A stretch of 64,000 nucleotides of DNA from Mixophyes australis (GCA_036250195.1 JAVHZZ010000010.1:107932278-107996277); one strand, 5' to 3'. Shown: positions 10,460-21,726, counted from the first letter of the stretch. A program made the numbers and translations. Notes: generated by a model from the sequence alone, not told the origin.

Positions 10460-11224
10460 AAATTACTACCGCCGATATCGCCAATACGTATGAGGCCTTG
10501 GATCTAATTTTGAAGTCCCCAGGTGTACTGACATCAGATCCTATTAGTTTAATCACAGTTTTGTGCCAAACAGCATAAATCTCACATATGCTGATCGGAT
10601 TAAATAATAACTTCACTGTAAATGAAAATTGTTATATTTTGGTTGGATATCGCCTGCTCTGATCCATTGATCTTTTTTGCTGTTATTGTCATAAAGTTGT
10701 AGCTTTAATTCATTGTTCTCGTCTAACTTAACACAGTTTTCCCGTAACCTATATCCCTGTATAAAGTCTGATTCACTTGTCGCCTGCACTCATAAACAGA
10801 TTAAGACTAGACATCATATAACTAAACCTGTCTGTTATGGTGTCCGCCTTCCTCGGGGATGGTACTTATCACCCAGAGTATTAATGTGTGGACATGCTCT
10901 GGCGGGAACACGCTCACCGTGCCTGATACACATCCTGTGACATCATCAAACTGTAGTAAGTCTGCCAGCAATCAGGCTCATTGGCTGTGAATGAACATGT
11001 GACAAGTAGGATCTTCAGCTTACAGGACTGTCCACACCAACGGCTACTTTATAGAATGCCAAAGTCGTGGTGAGGTGCAGCGCTAGAAAATGAGTAAAGG
11101 ACGTGGTTTTAGGGATCATCATCAGTTTGTGAATAACTGTATATTACAAGACTTTTTCTCTGAACTATTAATGTTGGGTTTTCAACAGTGTGGTACGAGT
11201 GCTGTCTTAACATGTTGGATTTGT
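10460..11224. other. Intronic sequence, no gene seen
   Basis: Nothing is recognised. Confidence 0.5.
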
Positions 11225-11380
11225 CCACACATGGGGGTAGATCTATCAAATGTTGTAAAAAGGTGCAGTGGAAATGGAAGATTCTATCCTTGTTGTTATA
11301 GAAAGTACTAGATAACATAGCTAGAATCTGGTTGCTATGGGCAACACCTCCACGTTTCCTTTTCACAATGTTTGATACTT
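11225..11380. mobile_element. Decayed palindromic MITE (GATTGGTTGC family)
   Basis: TAGCTAGAATCTGGTTGCTATGGGCAACACCTCCACGTTTCC resembles the right arm of the palindromes at 6936 and 19865. The left part (ATCAAATGTTGTAAAAAGG...) is heavily mutated. Borders are approximate. Confidence 0.5.
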
Positions 11381-11399
11381 TGTACATCTCATTAGTGAG

Positions 11400-12595
11400 T
11401 CAAGCTTGTATTTTTGGTTTGGCACATTGTGCTTCCTCCCATTAGTGAATGGATTCTCTCCCTCTCCTCCCCCCACCCCCTTGGACTCCCCTGGGCAAGG
11501 TGCTCACTCCTATCCTGGCATCACCCAGTGCCAAGCATTTCCTAGCCTGACAAGTACAAGAACATAATGATGTCAGAACCTCCGACTTGTCTTCCAACAC
11601 TCCAGTTTATTGCCTATTTCTGAGATATTTTTGTGCCCTGTGTCATAATTTGTTAAACATGTGAAATATCTTACTAGTAAATAACAAGAGAAGTTTCTCA
11701 TGCTCCGCAAAGGGCGATCACTGACTGTATACTCTGGGTTATTGTGGAACGGGTATGGTCCTCCGTTCCCCTGATGCTCCCCCAGTAATCCTATAAAGCT
11801 CCCTAGCTTTTCCAGTAGAACTTATCAAAGAGAAGGTCGGACACTAATGAGTGGAAAGCCCAGGGAAATGCTGCGACAAGGCCACTGGAAGAGTAATAAA
11901 TGTTTGGAAGAAACTCCCATCAGAAGTAGTTGGAAAAACAACAGTAAAATAATTTTAAACCTGCTCACTATATACACAGGTCTATCTGGAAATGAATAAG
12001 TAATATAGGCAGACTACATGTACCCATCCATCTTTATTTGCTGTCATCATTCTATATCACTGTCTTCCTCTATCCTCCGACCCGAGGTGACTTGCTGTAA
12101 CAATAAGCTAGAAAAACATGTAGCCGATATCCTGGACAATGTAGTAGTTTTCAACCATTTTACCGAAACATACAGTTTTGGGACTGTAAATACTGGGCCA
12201 CGAGATGTGTCCAGCTCCATTAACCTATAATATTTAGCAATTTATTTACTTCTACAATCAGCAATTGAATGGTGAAATGAATGTCTCCTTTGGTTTTCCC
12301 TCCTTGCGAATAGAACACTGGCGTTCCCACCACTGAGAGTACTTTAACCCTCCTAATGGACCATTTATGGCACATAATTCTCAAAATCAAATCTGCAAAT
12401 TTCCCTGTTGGCGTATTTGGTGTGGACATGGATTCCATATGTGTTTTTAATATGCCAAGAGAAATGTATGGAGAAGGTGAAGGCTGAGGATACATCTCTG
12501 TATAAGTAAAACTCTTGCACATGTTATGGACTGTTTAAATGTTTGCAAGGATTGTTACTCGCTCGTAGGTTATCGCATGGGAGTTTGGGGGTGAA
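11400..12595. other. Intronic sequence, no gene seen
   Basis: A short C-rich run (CTCCCCCCACCCCC) at about 11464-11480. A 100-residue open frame on the minus strand at 12220-12522 shows no family motif. Nothing is recognised. Confidence 0.45.
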
Positions 12596-12960
12596 AGCCA
12601 AGACAATGGAATTAGGAGGAGGACTGATCGACGTGAATAAAGAAATTAGTTTAAAGGGAACGCTGGAAGCCTTCGAGAGCAGAGGCTAACATGATAGGAC
12701 GAGAGATCGTTCCACAGTGGGGGGTAACCCAGGCAAAGACCTGGAGGTGAGAGTGGGAAGTGGTAATCGGTGTGTTAGTGAGGTGGTGGTCATTGGCCGA
12801 GTGGAGATGCAGGAAGCAGTGTGGGTAGTGATGAGGTTGGAGATGTAGGAGGGGGTAGGAAGGATTAGTTGAGAGCTTTGTGGGTGAGTAGTTTAGATTT
12901 CAATCTGTAGACCACAGGGAGCCGATGTAGCGACTGACAGAGGGTCAGATTCCAGCAAAC
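12596..12960 (-). repeat. Decayed LINE 3' coding fragment
   Basis: Read on the plus strand, GAGAGCTTTGTGGGTGAGTAGTTTAGATTTCAATCTGTAG and GGGAGCCGATGTAGCGACTGACAGAGG parallel the LINE at 38.4-39.2 kb (GAGAGCCTTGTAAGTGGTGGTGAGGAGTTTG...GGAGCCAGTGTAAGGC). GAGAGATCGTTCCACAG also matches GAGGTCGTTCCAGAG there. The open frame is lost. Minus-strand sense by analogy. Confidence 0.55.
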
Positions 12961-13416
12961 TAGCCACCCCTATTGTGTGTAGGTGACAAGTGGTCTTGGA
13001 AGAAATCCGTATAGTTGCTTATTGATCATTGGTCCGTAGTATCTTTGCATGTCGCAGAGGAGGCTGATTCAGCCAATCCAGACACGATGTTGCATGTGGC
13101 AGCTGTACATTCACCCTATCACCATGTTTGTTAGTATAGTCCATGTAAAACGTGTATCGTCTCCGGTGCAATCTGTGTTTAGTAGTTTTGTGTTCCTTGA
13201 CACTGAATGTGACCTTTCCTGGGCTAGTTAAACATTAGCCTATACAGGGAACAGGAGGTCAATCATTTTAACCTAGTTGTGGCGTTATCATCCTGAATAA
13301 CATTCTTGGACTCTACACAGCCAAAATCTGTCTGCTCTATTACAGGCCGGTATCTAAATATTGCAGTTGTATGAGGTTTATACTATCCTTCATGTAAAGG
13401 ACAATTATTATTCACT
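12961..13416. other. Intronic sequence, no gene seen
   Basis: Nothing is recognised. Confidence 0.45.
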
Positions 13417-13417
13417 A

Positions 13418-13459
<42 letters not shown>
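13417..13459. repeat. (TA)n(TG)n microsatellite
   Basis: A TA run to 13430 followed by an uninterrupted TG run to 13459. Confidence 0.95.
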
Positions 13460-13503
13460 TGTTGTAACAGCGATCAGTGTAAGCAACAGTTGTACTGTAT
13501 TTT

Positions 13504-13523
13504 GGGGGGGGGGGGGGGGGGGG
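13504..13523. repeat. Poly-G tract of 20
   Basis: Twenty consecutive G residues. Length is prone to sequencing error. Confidence 0.9.
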
Positions 13524-13985
13524 ATATTTCCCTTCACACCACACTTCCTGCCTGTACTGCAGACAGCTTCCCTTTAGGACCTGATTCATTATGGAACTTA
13601 AATTAAGAAGTTTCTTATTTAAGTCTCCTGGACAAAATCATGTTACAATACAATGCAAGGGGTGCAAATTTAGTTTTCTGTTTTGCACATAAGTTAAATA
13701 CTGACTGTTTTTTCATGTAGCGCACAAATACTTGATAGCTTATGTGTACACTGAAATTTAAAGTTGATTTTAAATCTGAATCTGAAATCTGTCCAATTGG
13801 CACTGTTTATACATCGCTATTTCTTTGAATGAAATGTCTGGTGTTTCTTTCTCTCTGTGCTTCGGATTTTAGGTCTGGCACTCTGATAGGTGTCCTTTGA
13901 TAAAGGAGCAGCCTACTGTTAATATAAGTATAGTTTTATTTGATAATGTCACGACTTGACCACCTAGCACCTGTATAGCTTATTG

Positions 13986-13989
<4 letters not shown>

Positions 13990-14023
<34 letters not shown>
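13990..14023. repeat. (AT)n microsatellite
   Basis: About 17 AT units without interruption. Confidence 0.95.
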
Positions 14024-14024
<1 letters not shown>

Positions 14025-14705
14025 CATTCTATCCTAGCATCTCATTTTAACCTGTGTCCACGCTTTCTTTCTGACATCTCCTGCCCAATGTGAGATGCAA
14101 AATTATGCAAATGAGAGGTGTGGTGTTTTATTTGTATATTCTTGTAGTGGTCTGAGTGAGTGATTGGCTTGCAGTCTCCTACATAATGCAGATACTCTCT
14201 ATAGATTGCTGGTTTGTCGGGAGTAACTCAAATTCTGCTCTTTTCTATGTGAGCTCTTTGACCTATATTTGGGGCATGTCGGAGCAGAGGGTGGCAGTAC
14301 TCCTATACACTTCAGCTTCTAGCAAAGAAACGGTATAAGGATGAAGGTCACAGTTTACCTCCTTGTACGTTTTTCATGTGGTTCTGTATCTGGCCGCCGT
14401 TCTCTTGTCTGGCCGCGCCCTGTCAGTTTGTACTATGCCAAGACAACATCTCGTGTTCTTTCAATACATTATAGGCACCTGCTTCACGTAGACTTCTGAA
14501 ATAAACACCCGCCATTAAAATGCTGATGCAAGATTATTAGTGCTCAATAGGTGTGCACCGTGTGAATAGTAATGACTTTACAAGAAACATTCCTAGACTA
14601 CAATTGTACAGACAGGTTAAACAAGCCCGAGTTTGTGCGTCTGCCAAGATCATTTGTCTACAGAAGTCTCAATGCTGTAATGTTCTCTGCTCACTGCGTT
14701 TCTGC
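14024..14705. other. Intronic sequence, no gene seen
   Basis: Unique-looking. Nothing is recognised. Confidence 0.5.
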
Positions 14706-15699
14706 AGCTGGGTACACACTACAGAATCTTCCACCAGCTTTTAATGCCGATCGACTTTACATCTGATCGATGGTCCGATCGCTCGGTCCATGGACTGCAT
14801 ACACACGAGCCTTGTTTTAGACGATAGGGAAGAGCGGCCGTCCCGTTAGCGACTTTTTACAGCCATGTTGTCGTGAGCAATGATTTCAATTCCGTACACA
14901 CTGAAGCAACATTTGCGGGCCACGTAACAGTATACCAAAGACATTCGCATAAAGGGGCAGAGCTTTCACTATGGTTAACACCCAAAACTGCATAAAAAGA
15001 GAAGGCTACACTGTCTCTTCATTCATTCCTATTTTTTTTTTAACCTACAATGGATACAGTAGAAGAAAAAGCAACTGCGCTTTTCCTGCTTGCTGTGGTA
15101 AGAAGACTGCAGGTACGGAACCAAACGGAAATAAGGAGAAAGAATAGATCTCTTTGGCGCAATGATTGGTTCAAGAGGAGGTACACATTCTCTCATATGC
15201 TCCTGCTACTGGAGATACGGGACAAGTACCCAGATGACTTTAACAATTTCCTTCGTATGAATGATGCCACTTTTCCTGCAATAAAACTGTTGCATGAACA
15301 TTGTGTGGTTTATTCTGGGTATTTTACAAATATTGGTTAATAAAGGTTAATATGACTTTATAAGTTTAATAGTTTATAAAGGTATAAGTTTATAAAGGAT
15401 AAATATGAATAGGTTCCCAATATAGATGCAACGGGTAATAACACACGTGCTTTACACAAGTGTAATGGTCTGCAGCCAGACAGGTGCAATACACATCTAT
15501 ACAAAATATACAAGACACAAGCCTGTGATGTGCGGATACCGCACCACGTGGGACTGGTACAGACATAACATATTTACATACACGCCAGACTTTCGACCAT
15601 CGTGTCACTACACACACTGACCCGACTTTCAAATGAGCGGTTGTATGTCGGCTGGTTGAGCTGATTATTGGACGAAAACCCCGTAGTGTGCACCCAGCT
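14706..15699 (+). mobile_element. Partly deleted Harbinger transposon, source-like copy of the type II MITEs
   Basis: The ends AGCTGGGTACACACTACAG and TAGTGTGCACCCAGCT are inverted. Subterminal blocks (CAGCCATGTTG...GTACACACTGAAG; TTTCGACCATCGTGTCACTACACACACTGACCCGAC; TGTATGTCGGCTGGTT) occur in the same order in the 610-bp MITE at 34022-34631. In between lies an open frame (15050-15340) that reads like the start of a PIF/Harbinger transposase. The DDE catalytic part is missing, so the copy cannot be autonomous. At 994 bp it is much shorter than a full Harbinger. Confidence 0.8.
15050..15340 (+). pseudogene. PIF/Harbinger transposase, N-terminal remnant (96 residues)
   Basis: The frame begins MDTVEEKATALFLLAVV and contains RSLWRNDWFKRRYTFSHMLL, then DFNNFLRMNDATFPAI. 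A tryptophan-rich W-x-x-x-W-x-x-R-R segment, followed about 30 residues later by DF-x-x-FLRM-x-x-x-TF, is the conserved N-terminus of Harbinger transposases, such as those close to HARBI1. In the active enzyme this part precedes the DDE nuclease domain. Here the frame ends 25 residues after FLRM, at VVYSGYFTNIG, so all catalytic acids are absent. A full-length protein is about 350-400 residues. The start is taken as the ATG at 15050, 39 bp after a poly-T run. It is most likely a deletion relic. Confidence 0.75.
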
Positions 15700-16651
15700 T
15701 AACTTAGCTTTTATATATCTGGAACATTAGGAGTTTGGTTGTGAAGAATTGTTCGCTTGCAAGATTTTAACATCATTTCAACCCTTTGTCTCTTAATGTG
15801 ATTCATTACAAATGAACATTTAACATTTGCAACACAAGTAACTGTGAATGTATCTCGCAGTTCTCACTGCATATCAGGCTGATCAAACCATCGCTACAAT
15901 CTTTCAAAATATGTGTCTAAATTCTGCAGAAGTTCCTGAATCATGCAAACAGTTTACACATGCAATGGACTGTAGTCTGAAGAATATTTTGGTGGACTTT
16001 GTCTCTATTTTAGTGTGTTACATGATAATCAAATACAGAAGGTATCACATTGTTAGACACTGTTCTGTGTAGGAATGAAGTCGGGACTTGTATGTATCTC
16101 TCCGGTCTGCGATGTTTTGAGGTTCCTTTGCAGAGCTAGGATAGTGGGGGAGAGAGTCTTAATAATGAGTCTTGTTATTTGTAACTGCTGAGTTTGTATC
16201 TAAATCAAGATAAGGATTTGGTATATGGCCACAGACAGTATTTTATTGTCATCGTAGTAGTTTGGGGAAATAGAGCATAGTGAAAAGACTTAGGGGACCA
16301 GCAGGCAAAATACTGGACCTTCAGGAAGAATAAATACAGAACAACATGAAAGTGATCATTATAATGTGCACATATTCCTATAACCGTACACATCTCTGGA
16401 ATATCTCATCATTACTGCTTCACAGGTTAAAAAATAAATAAATGTATAGTTTTTACATGTGATGCAGAGCAGATATTTGCCTATACAAGCTCTTATTTTC
16501 TCAGTAATTTCCTTTAAAATGATTACTCACTATTTTATGGGAGTTTCTGCCTTCAAACCACTTCAGTTTTAGTGACTGGTTCGTACCCTCCTGCGACTTT
16601 TCCTGCTGTGTCTTTCGCTGTTCCTATGTGTCTTGCAGCAAAGCTCTAAGC
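15700..16651. other. Intronic sequence, no gene seen
   Basis: Unique-looking sequence with a few short open frames that resemble nothing. No repeat is recognised. Confidence 0.5.
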
Positions 16652-16800
16652 CAGGTCCTGCCAATCTATAGCTATCCAGGTGTTGTGAAACTACAAGCCC
16701 CAGCATGGTGATTCCAGTAGATAGCCAGCTGATAACTGGCAGAGCATGCTGGAACTTGTAGTTTCACAACTCCTGGAAAGTCACAGGTTGGCCAGGCCTG
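16652..16800. mobile_element. hAT-type palindromic MITE, diverged
   Basis: The ends CAGGTCCTGCCAATC and GGTTGGCCAGGCCTG, with arms GGTGTTGTGAAACTACAAGCCCCAGCATG and CATGCTGGAACTTGTAGTTTCACAAC. It belongs with the elements at 9253 and 41629, in a subfamily with CAGGC..GCCTG ends as at 20670. No clear target duplication is left. Confidence 0.85.
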
Positions 16801-16968
16801 ATGTAGGCAGATATTTCAATTGCCTAGAAAGGAAAACAGAACGTGATAAAGCTGAATGGATCAATCGAAATCCACAGCGCAGAGCAGAACTATGAAAGCA
16901 AATAATCAACTCTGCTTTGAAGATATAAAGTGTTTTGTGAAGCAAAGTATTTAATGAAAGTTGCTCGA

Positions 16969-17158
16969 GGGAGTGCACATTGTGTTAGGGAGTGCACATT
17001 GTGTTAGAGAGTGCACATTGTGTTAGGGAGTGCACATTGTGTTAGGGAGTGCACATTGTGTTAGGGAGTGCACATTGTGTTAGGGAGTGCACATTGTGTT
17101 AGGGAGTGCACATTGTGTTAGGGAGTGCACATTGTGTTAGGGAGTGCACATTGTGTTA
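16969..17158. repeat. Ten tandem copies of a 19-bp unit
   Basis: The unit GGGAGTGCACATTGTGTTA is repeated exactly ten times (190 bp), with a single variant (GAGAGTG) in the third. GTGCAC is an internal palindrome. The homogeneity suggests recent expansion. Confidence 0.97.
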
Positions 17159-18225
17159 AAGTTGTATGCGGTGTGCAGTCCCTTTTAAAATATGTAAATT
17201 AACATTTATTAAAATAGTGTAATAAAAATACAATTTCATAGATCCTTGGATTCAGCACGGATTTATGTCTTGCCCTCGCATCCTGCTCCGCTGTCGTCTT
17301 CTCAGCTGGAACAGACATTAATATTGCAGTATAGATCTGATCTAGGTCCCTGTTCCGGGATGATGCCTAAGACTCTGGAGTTGGTCAAATTGACAGCGAG
17401 ATCCCAGGCTCAGAATAGCAGCCAACAACACTATTTTTGGGGTAGGCTCGATCTATCCGGACATGCTGGGACTTTGTACAAGGTCTTTGTGTCATCGCTG
17501 CAGATTTGCTGCTCTGCGATTATGTTTTAGATGGGGGGGAAAAGAGCATCTGTGGGTAACATATGCTGTTAATTATTGCACAACAAACCAAATGTCTCAT
17601 TTCATTCTCTAAGACATATTTCATTTATGCTTTGGGCTTAACGCAATGGTTAATTGTTAATGTGCTTGTTGAGTAACCAAATGTGTGTAGACAGCTGCAA
17701 TTAGCAGTTAGGCCAGCTCCGTCACCATCCTGTTGTGTATCATGCAGTTCATGTGCATTTGCTGCAACACAGGAACCAACATTGATATGTAACTGAACGT
17801 AATAAAGTTTGGATATTTGCACTTGGTTTCGTACAAGGGATGGATGCTCCTTTCTCTGATGAGAGTTGGAGGTGCATCTGTGTGTTGTAAATTAAAGGAC
17901 ACTTGCTCTGAATTCTTTTAAAAGAACAACCTTATGCAAAATGTCTTATGGCTGTTGCAAACTATTAGCACCGGACTCCAGATCAGTTGTTATACGATAA
18001 TCATACAAGTTCCTAAATATTCCTATTATTCAAAGCACACTCTGTTACTGGAAGTGTATTGAGAAGCTCTCCACGACCTTTCACAAGGCTTATTAATGAC
18101 CTGTCTGATGCAATAAACCAGCTATGGGTTATAATTATATAAATGTCTTCCTAACCTTTTATAATTTCATTAACTATTGATGATTGTCATTTATCAGTCA
18201 CCAGATTATTTATAAATGACACTTT
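17159..18225. other. Intronic sequence, no gene seen
   Basis: A 94-residue open frame at 17246-17530 has no recognised motif. Nothing else is recognised. Confidence 0.45.
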
Positions 18226-18364
18226 CGGAGGCGAGCTGTGGGCCCCGGTGCGGGGAGGAGGGTACCAAGGCCCCCGGCCCTCTGCATCTGCCATGCAGTG
18301 GGCCCCATTATCGCCATGGTGCCCGGTACACAGCACTGCCACACCAATGGTAGTTCCGCCACTG
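18226..18364. mobile_element. GC-rich hAT-type MITE with 8-bp target duplication
   Basis: The 8-bp direct repeat GACACTTT at 18218-18225 and 18365-18372 flanks 139 bp ending TAGTTCCGCCACTG. The left end is CGGAGGCGAGC. The interior is unusually GC-rich for this intron (GGGCCCCGGTGCGGGG, GGCCCCCGGCCC). The 8-bp duplication and the CACTG end suggest hAT. It lies 455 bp before SBF2 exon 2. Confidence 0.8.
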
Positions 18365-18818
18365 GACACTTTATATTGTTTCATATGAAGGAAGAGCGCT
18401 CTATGTCGATATACTTTATGATGAGGTCTAGAATTTATTTAACTAACATATAATTGTACTGTGGGGAGACCTATTTGTTCCCGTTACCTGGTTTCTGGGA
18501 TTAATTCGGCCCTACAATCCTGGACTAACGCAGCTAATTAGTACCTTGTCATATCTCGTTACTGTAGGAAATAGTGAGTACAGTTGGTTGGATGCAGGAA
18601 TTATAAGGTTTTCGTCATCAGCCGCTAGTGAGATGACTGCGACTATCATGGTTTAACTAAATGCTGCAAAATGCTGTTTTTAACATTCTATGTGCTATGA
18701 AAAGTGATCTTTTACCAATGCAAGTTTCAATTTATCTTCTTTCTTAAGGTTTTTCAGTAGACAGTTATTGTGTGTTGTTCTGTTGTCAGCAAACATCTTA
18801 CATACATTTCTTTTACAG

Positions 18819-18904
18819 CCTCTGGTGAAGGATTCGGCAAAATCATTCAAAGATTTCCGTTGACTGACTGGAGCGAGACACCGTTCCCACAAGGAATCGA
18901 GCTG
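18819..18904 (+). CDS. SBF2: SBF2 (MTMR13) coding exon 2, N-terminal uDENN region
   Basis: This is an internal coding exon of 86 bp. A pyrimidine-rich stretch ending in TTTTACAG precedes it, and the donor GTACGT follows at 18905. Two bases (CC) complete a split codon, so the upstream intron is phase 1; 28 codons follow and the downstream intron is phase 0. The peptide begins [13 protein letters not shown] and ends TPFPQGIEL, which is the stretch after the first exon of Set-binding factor 2. SBF2 is a pseudophosphatase of the myotubularin family with an N-terminal DENN module that acts as a Rab guanine-nucleotide exchange factor. It pairs with MTMR2 at endosomal membranes, and human loss causes Charcot-Marie-Tooth type 4B2 (family knowledge). 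The paralogue SBF1 is less likely, because its remembered sequence here (GQILQRF, EDNPFPQG) fits worse. The exon has no stop or frameshift, so it looks functional. An open frame on the opposite strand across this exon is only its shadow. Confidence 0.93.
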
Positions 18905-19864
18905 GTACGTGTAACATTGGTGTGAACTGGGTGTACTATTACAGTTGTAAAAAGAGTGATTGCTATTTAGTTTTTCTAAGAGAGGGCATGATCGCAAGAC
19001 CTTACCAACTGCAATGTGGTCCCATACTTCATGTCCTAGCTTACATACGAAGTGATTCTATCTCATAAGTGGGACGGTCCCTTCCCTTTGTTTTCATGTC
19101 TGCGTTTATTTTGTGTACCTGTTTTATGTCTGTCTTGTTGTCCCTACTGTACAGCCTTACGAATCTGCGATAATAATATGGAACACTGCGGGGCTTTACG
19201 TCTCAGATAAGCCGGGGTCTTGTGGGTTCTTAAAGGAGAACTCCGCACACCGTACCCTCACTGGTAGAAATGGGAGGGACAGATGTCCGCCTGGGTAGTT
19301 CCGTTGTTACCCCTGTTAGTCCCTGTAAGGGTAATGTTTTCCTGGCTAACAGATGTGAGAAGTATTTGATGTAACCTGTGATCATTGGGAAGTCGTCGAC
19401 GGAGCCGATCGGATGACTACCCCAGATATGAAAACTTAACGGATCTACAAGTGGTGACGGTGGCAATTTATTGGGAAAATCTGGTTCTAGAGCGGGGTTC
19501 TTCTTTAAAGCGAATCATGTAAATTACAGAAGAAGGGTTTTCTCAATAATTTGGTTTACTGCGGTTTTGTTTGTTTGTTTTTTTTTTTTTTTACTGAAAA
19601 ACAATTTCTTGGATTGAATTTAGCTTGTTTGTTTGTTGGCCATTTTTTTTTCTGGGAAAAGTATTTGGAATAAACTCTGATGTCAAGGAATCTGCACGTG
19701 TTTGCTGAGTCTCCGTCGCTGCATTCCACTTGGAGACATTTAATTAAAGCAGCGTGCTGTATCCAGAATACCTTTAAAAAAAGAGGGACATAATGTACAG
19801 AATCCTAAACCCATCTGCGTCCATCCGAAAATAGGAATTGCAAACACAAACTTTTTACACTTAC
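18905..19864. other. Intronic sequence after exon 2, no repeat seen
   Basis: Unique-looking apart from a poly-T run at about 19580-19593. Nothing is recognised. Confidence 0.5.
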
Positions 19865-20037
19865 GGGTATATTTACTAAGCTGCGGGTTTGAAAAAGTGG
19901 AGATGTTGCCTACAGCAACCAATCAGATTCAAGCTGTCATTTTGTAGAATGTACTAAATAAATGACAACTAGAATCTGATTGGTTGCTGTAGGCAACATC
20001 TCCACTTTTTCAAACCCACAGTTTAGTAAATATACCC
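19865..20037. mobile_element. Near-perfect palindromic MITE (GATTGGTTGC family)
   Basis: The left arm GGGTATATTTACTAAGCTG with GGAGATGTTGCCTACAGCAACC is mirrored by GGTTGCTGTAGGCAACATCTCC and TTTAGTAAATATACCC. The arms are about 75 bp each around a short centre, AATGTACTAAATAAATGA. It is the best preserved of the copies at 6936 and 11225. Confidence 0.9.
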
Positions 20038-20194
20038 CTTAAATACTTAAGGGGTCCTTCCCTGGCGGGGGCTGGCCACAGTCTCCGAGGTCCTTCCATA
20101 ACGGGGCTGGTAAAATATGTACATAGTCTGTAAATTATACTTTCTTAAAAGTGCTAAGCTTAAGAATACAATGTCTAATTAGGGAACTAATTAC

Positions 20195-20520
20195 AATTCA
20201 TCAACATTTATTTATATAGCGCCAGCAAATTCCGTAGCGCTTTACAATTGGGAACAAACATTAATAAGACAATACTGGGTAATACATACAGACAGAGAGG
20301 TAAGAGAACCCTGCTCGAAAACTTACAATCTATAGGACAATGGGAGTTAGAAAGACAAGGACATGTGCTACATCATATTGCACAATGGACCAGCCAGACT
20401 GCAAAGGTAAAAGTACTGAGTGGGCTGTGTGTGTTGCAATGTTGGTCAGAAGGTTGTTGTCTTGCGTTAGCAGTGTAGAGGATGGCAATAGGGTAATCTA
20501 GGGAAATTAAGATGTCATGT
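20195..20520 (-). repeat. L2/CR1-type LINE 3' end, minus strand
   Basis: Read on the minus strand it ends AAGCGCTACGGAATTTGC followed by TGGCGCTATATAAATAAATG. This is the tail shared with the SINE and with the LINE at 38.4 kb. The interior (CCTGCTCGAAAACTTACAATCTATAGG on the plus strand) is the untranslated 3' part of frog LINEs of this type. No coding part remains. Confidence 0.65.
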
Positions 20521-20669
20521 CAAAATTACAGCTACAAATTACGCTACAAAGAGAAAACGTAATCTTTCTGCTATGATTAGAGATGGTAATTAAATGCACG
20601 GATCTTCTTTTGTCCGAAGTTTAGTATTTTTCATTTTAAAATTGGCTGCACAGAGACGATTGTGTAGGT
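20521..20669. other. Short intronic gap
   Basis: Nothing is recognised. Confidence 0.4.
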
Positions 20670-20810
20670 CAGGCTTAGCCAACCTGTGGCTATCCAGGTG
20701 TTGTGAAACTACAAGTCCCAGCATGCCCTGCCAGCTTGCTATCTACTGACAAAGCATGCTGGGGCTTGTAGTTTCACAACAGCTGGAGAGCCACAGGTTG
20801 ATCAGGCCTG
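20670..20810. mobile_element. hAT-type palindromic MITE
   Basis: The ends CAGGCTTAGCCAACCTGTGGC and CCACAGGTTGATCAGGCCTG, with arms containing TTGTGAAACTACAAGTCCCAGCATG. The flanks GTGTAGGT (20662-20669) and GTGTAGAT (20811-20818) agree at 7 of 8 positions, a slightly worn target duplication. Confidence 0.9.
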
Positions 20811-21533
20811 GTGTAGATGATTGATAGCGCTTGGATTTAGGTGCTGTCATACAATCCTCTGCAGTGCGCCCTCTTTGGCTGTGGGTGGTACTGCGCTATT
20901 CTCCCATCGGTTGGCTCAAAGTGCTACTTAAATCCAGCATTTTGTTTGGTGCCCCAGTTCAGACTCCCACAGCAATAAGTAGGCTTTTGTAGTTGCTCAT
21001 CGGTGAGGTGAAGCAGTGGACTTTCCTCTAATCCTCGCGCCTGTCTGCCACGGCTGGATGAGTCTGTAAAACAACGATGAGTCAGTTTGCTGGTGTGTGA
21101 CTTCGTGCAGAAAGTAGCGTATCTGGGAGACCAACAGCCTTTCATAATCTGACGTTACTGCAGGGATATCAGGGTCAGTCTGAGCTCAGAGCCTCGATCT
21201 GCAAACACAGACCATTCATCTGTGCTGGAAGCCCTATGTCTGCTTTATTTCAATTCAAACTACAATATTTTTGTTGTTAAATCACTTTGCTTTTGTTAAG
21301 TGTGTATCTGTTTATATTGTAGCTGGATGTCTTGTTTGTAAATAAAGACTTGGATTGTAATGACTTGTTCTGTTCTCAGTTTTGCACTGATTACAGGTAA
21401 TTGGGACATTCATAGTCCTTTCTGTGTCCTGTATCATGCTTTGCCAGTTGCTGAATCCTTATGTCTTTTATTATAGAAAAGTCCGAGATGCATAGTGGGA
21501 GGTGTTTTTAAGAACATCCTAAAGATTATGGTT
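20811..21533. other. Intronic sequence, no gene seen
   Basis: Unique-looking. Nothing is recognised. Confidence 0.5.
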
Positions 21534-21726
21534 GGGCAGTACGGTGGCCCAATGGTTAACTCTTCTGCCTCACAGCACTGGGGTCATGGGTTTGATTCCC
21601 GACCATGACCTTATCTTTGGGGAGCTTTGTATGTGCTCCCCGTGTTTGCGTGGGTTTCTTCCGGATGCTCCGGTTTACTCCAAAAAATTACTAGTAGGTT
21701 AATTGGCTGCTGACAAAATTAACATG
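21534..21726 (+). repeat. tRNA-headed SINE copy 4, 3'-truncated
   Basis: GGGCAGTACGGTGGCCCAATGGTTAAC, B-box-like GGGTTTGATTCCC and the body as far as AGTAGGTTAATTGGCTGCTGAC. It stops before the AGACTGTAAGCTCC block and tail. Confidence 0.85.

Larger units (their letters stand above)
1..18818 (+). other. SBF2: SBF2 intron upstream of exon 2 (3' part)
   Basis: This is the tail of the phase-1 intron between the first coding exon, not in this window, and exon 2. I looked for the SBF2 start peptide (MARLADYF-like) and saw none. The intron is mostly unique AT-rich sequence with transposon copies, listed separately. It ends in a pyrimidine-rich tract and TTTTACAG. Confidence 0.85.

Noticed and set aside
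16969..17158. CRISPR-like array
   Set aside because: The 19-bp units are directly adjacent with no spacers, and the DNA is vertebrate.
18695..18997. A 100-residue minus-strand open frame
   Set aside because: It is the antisense shadow of SBF2 exon 2.
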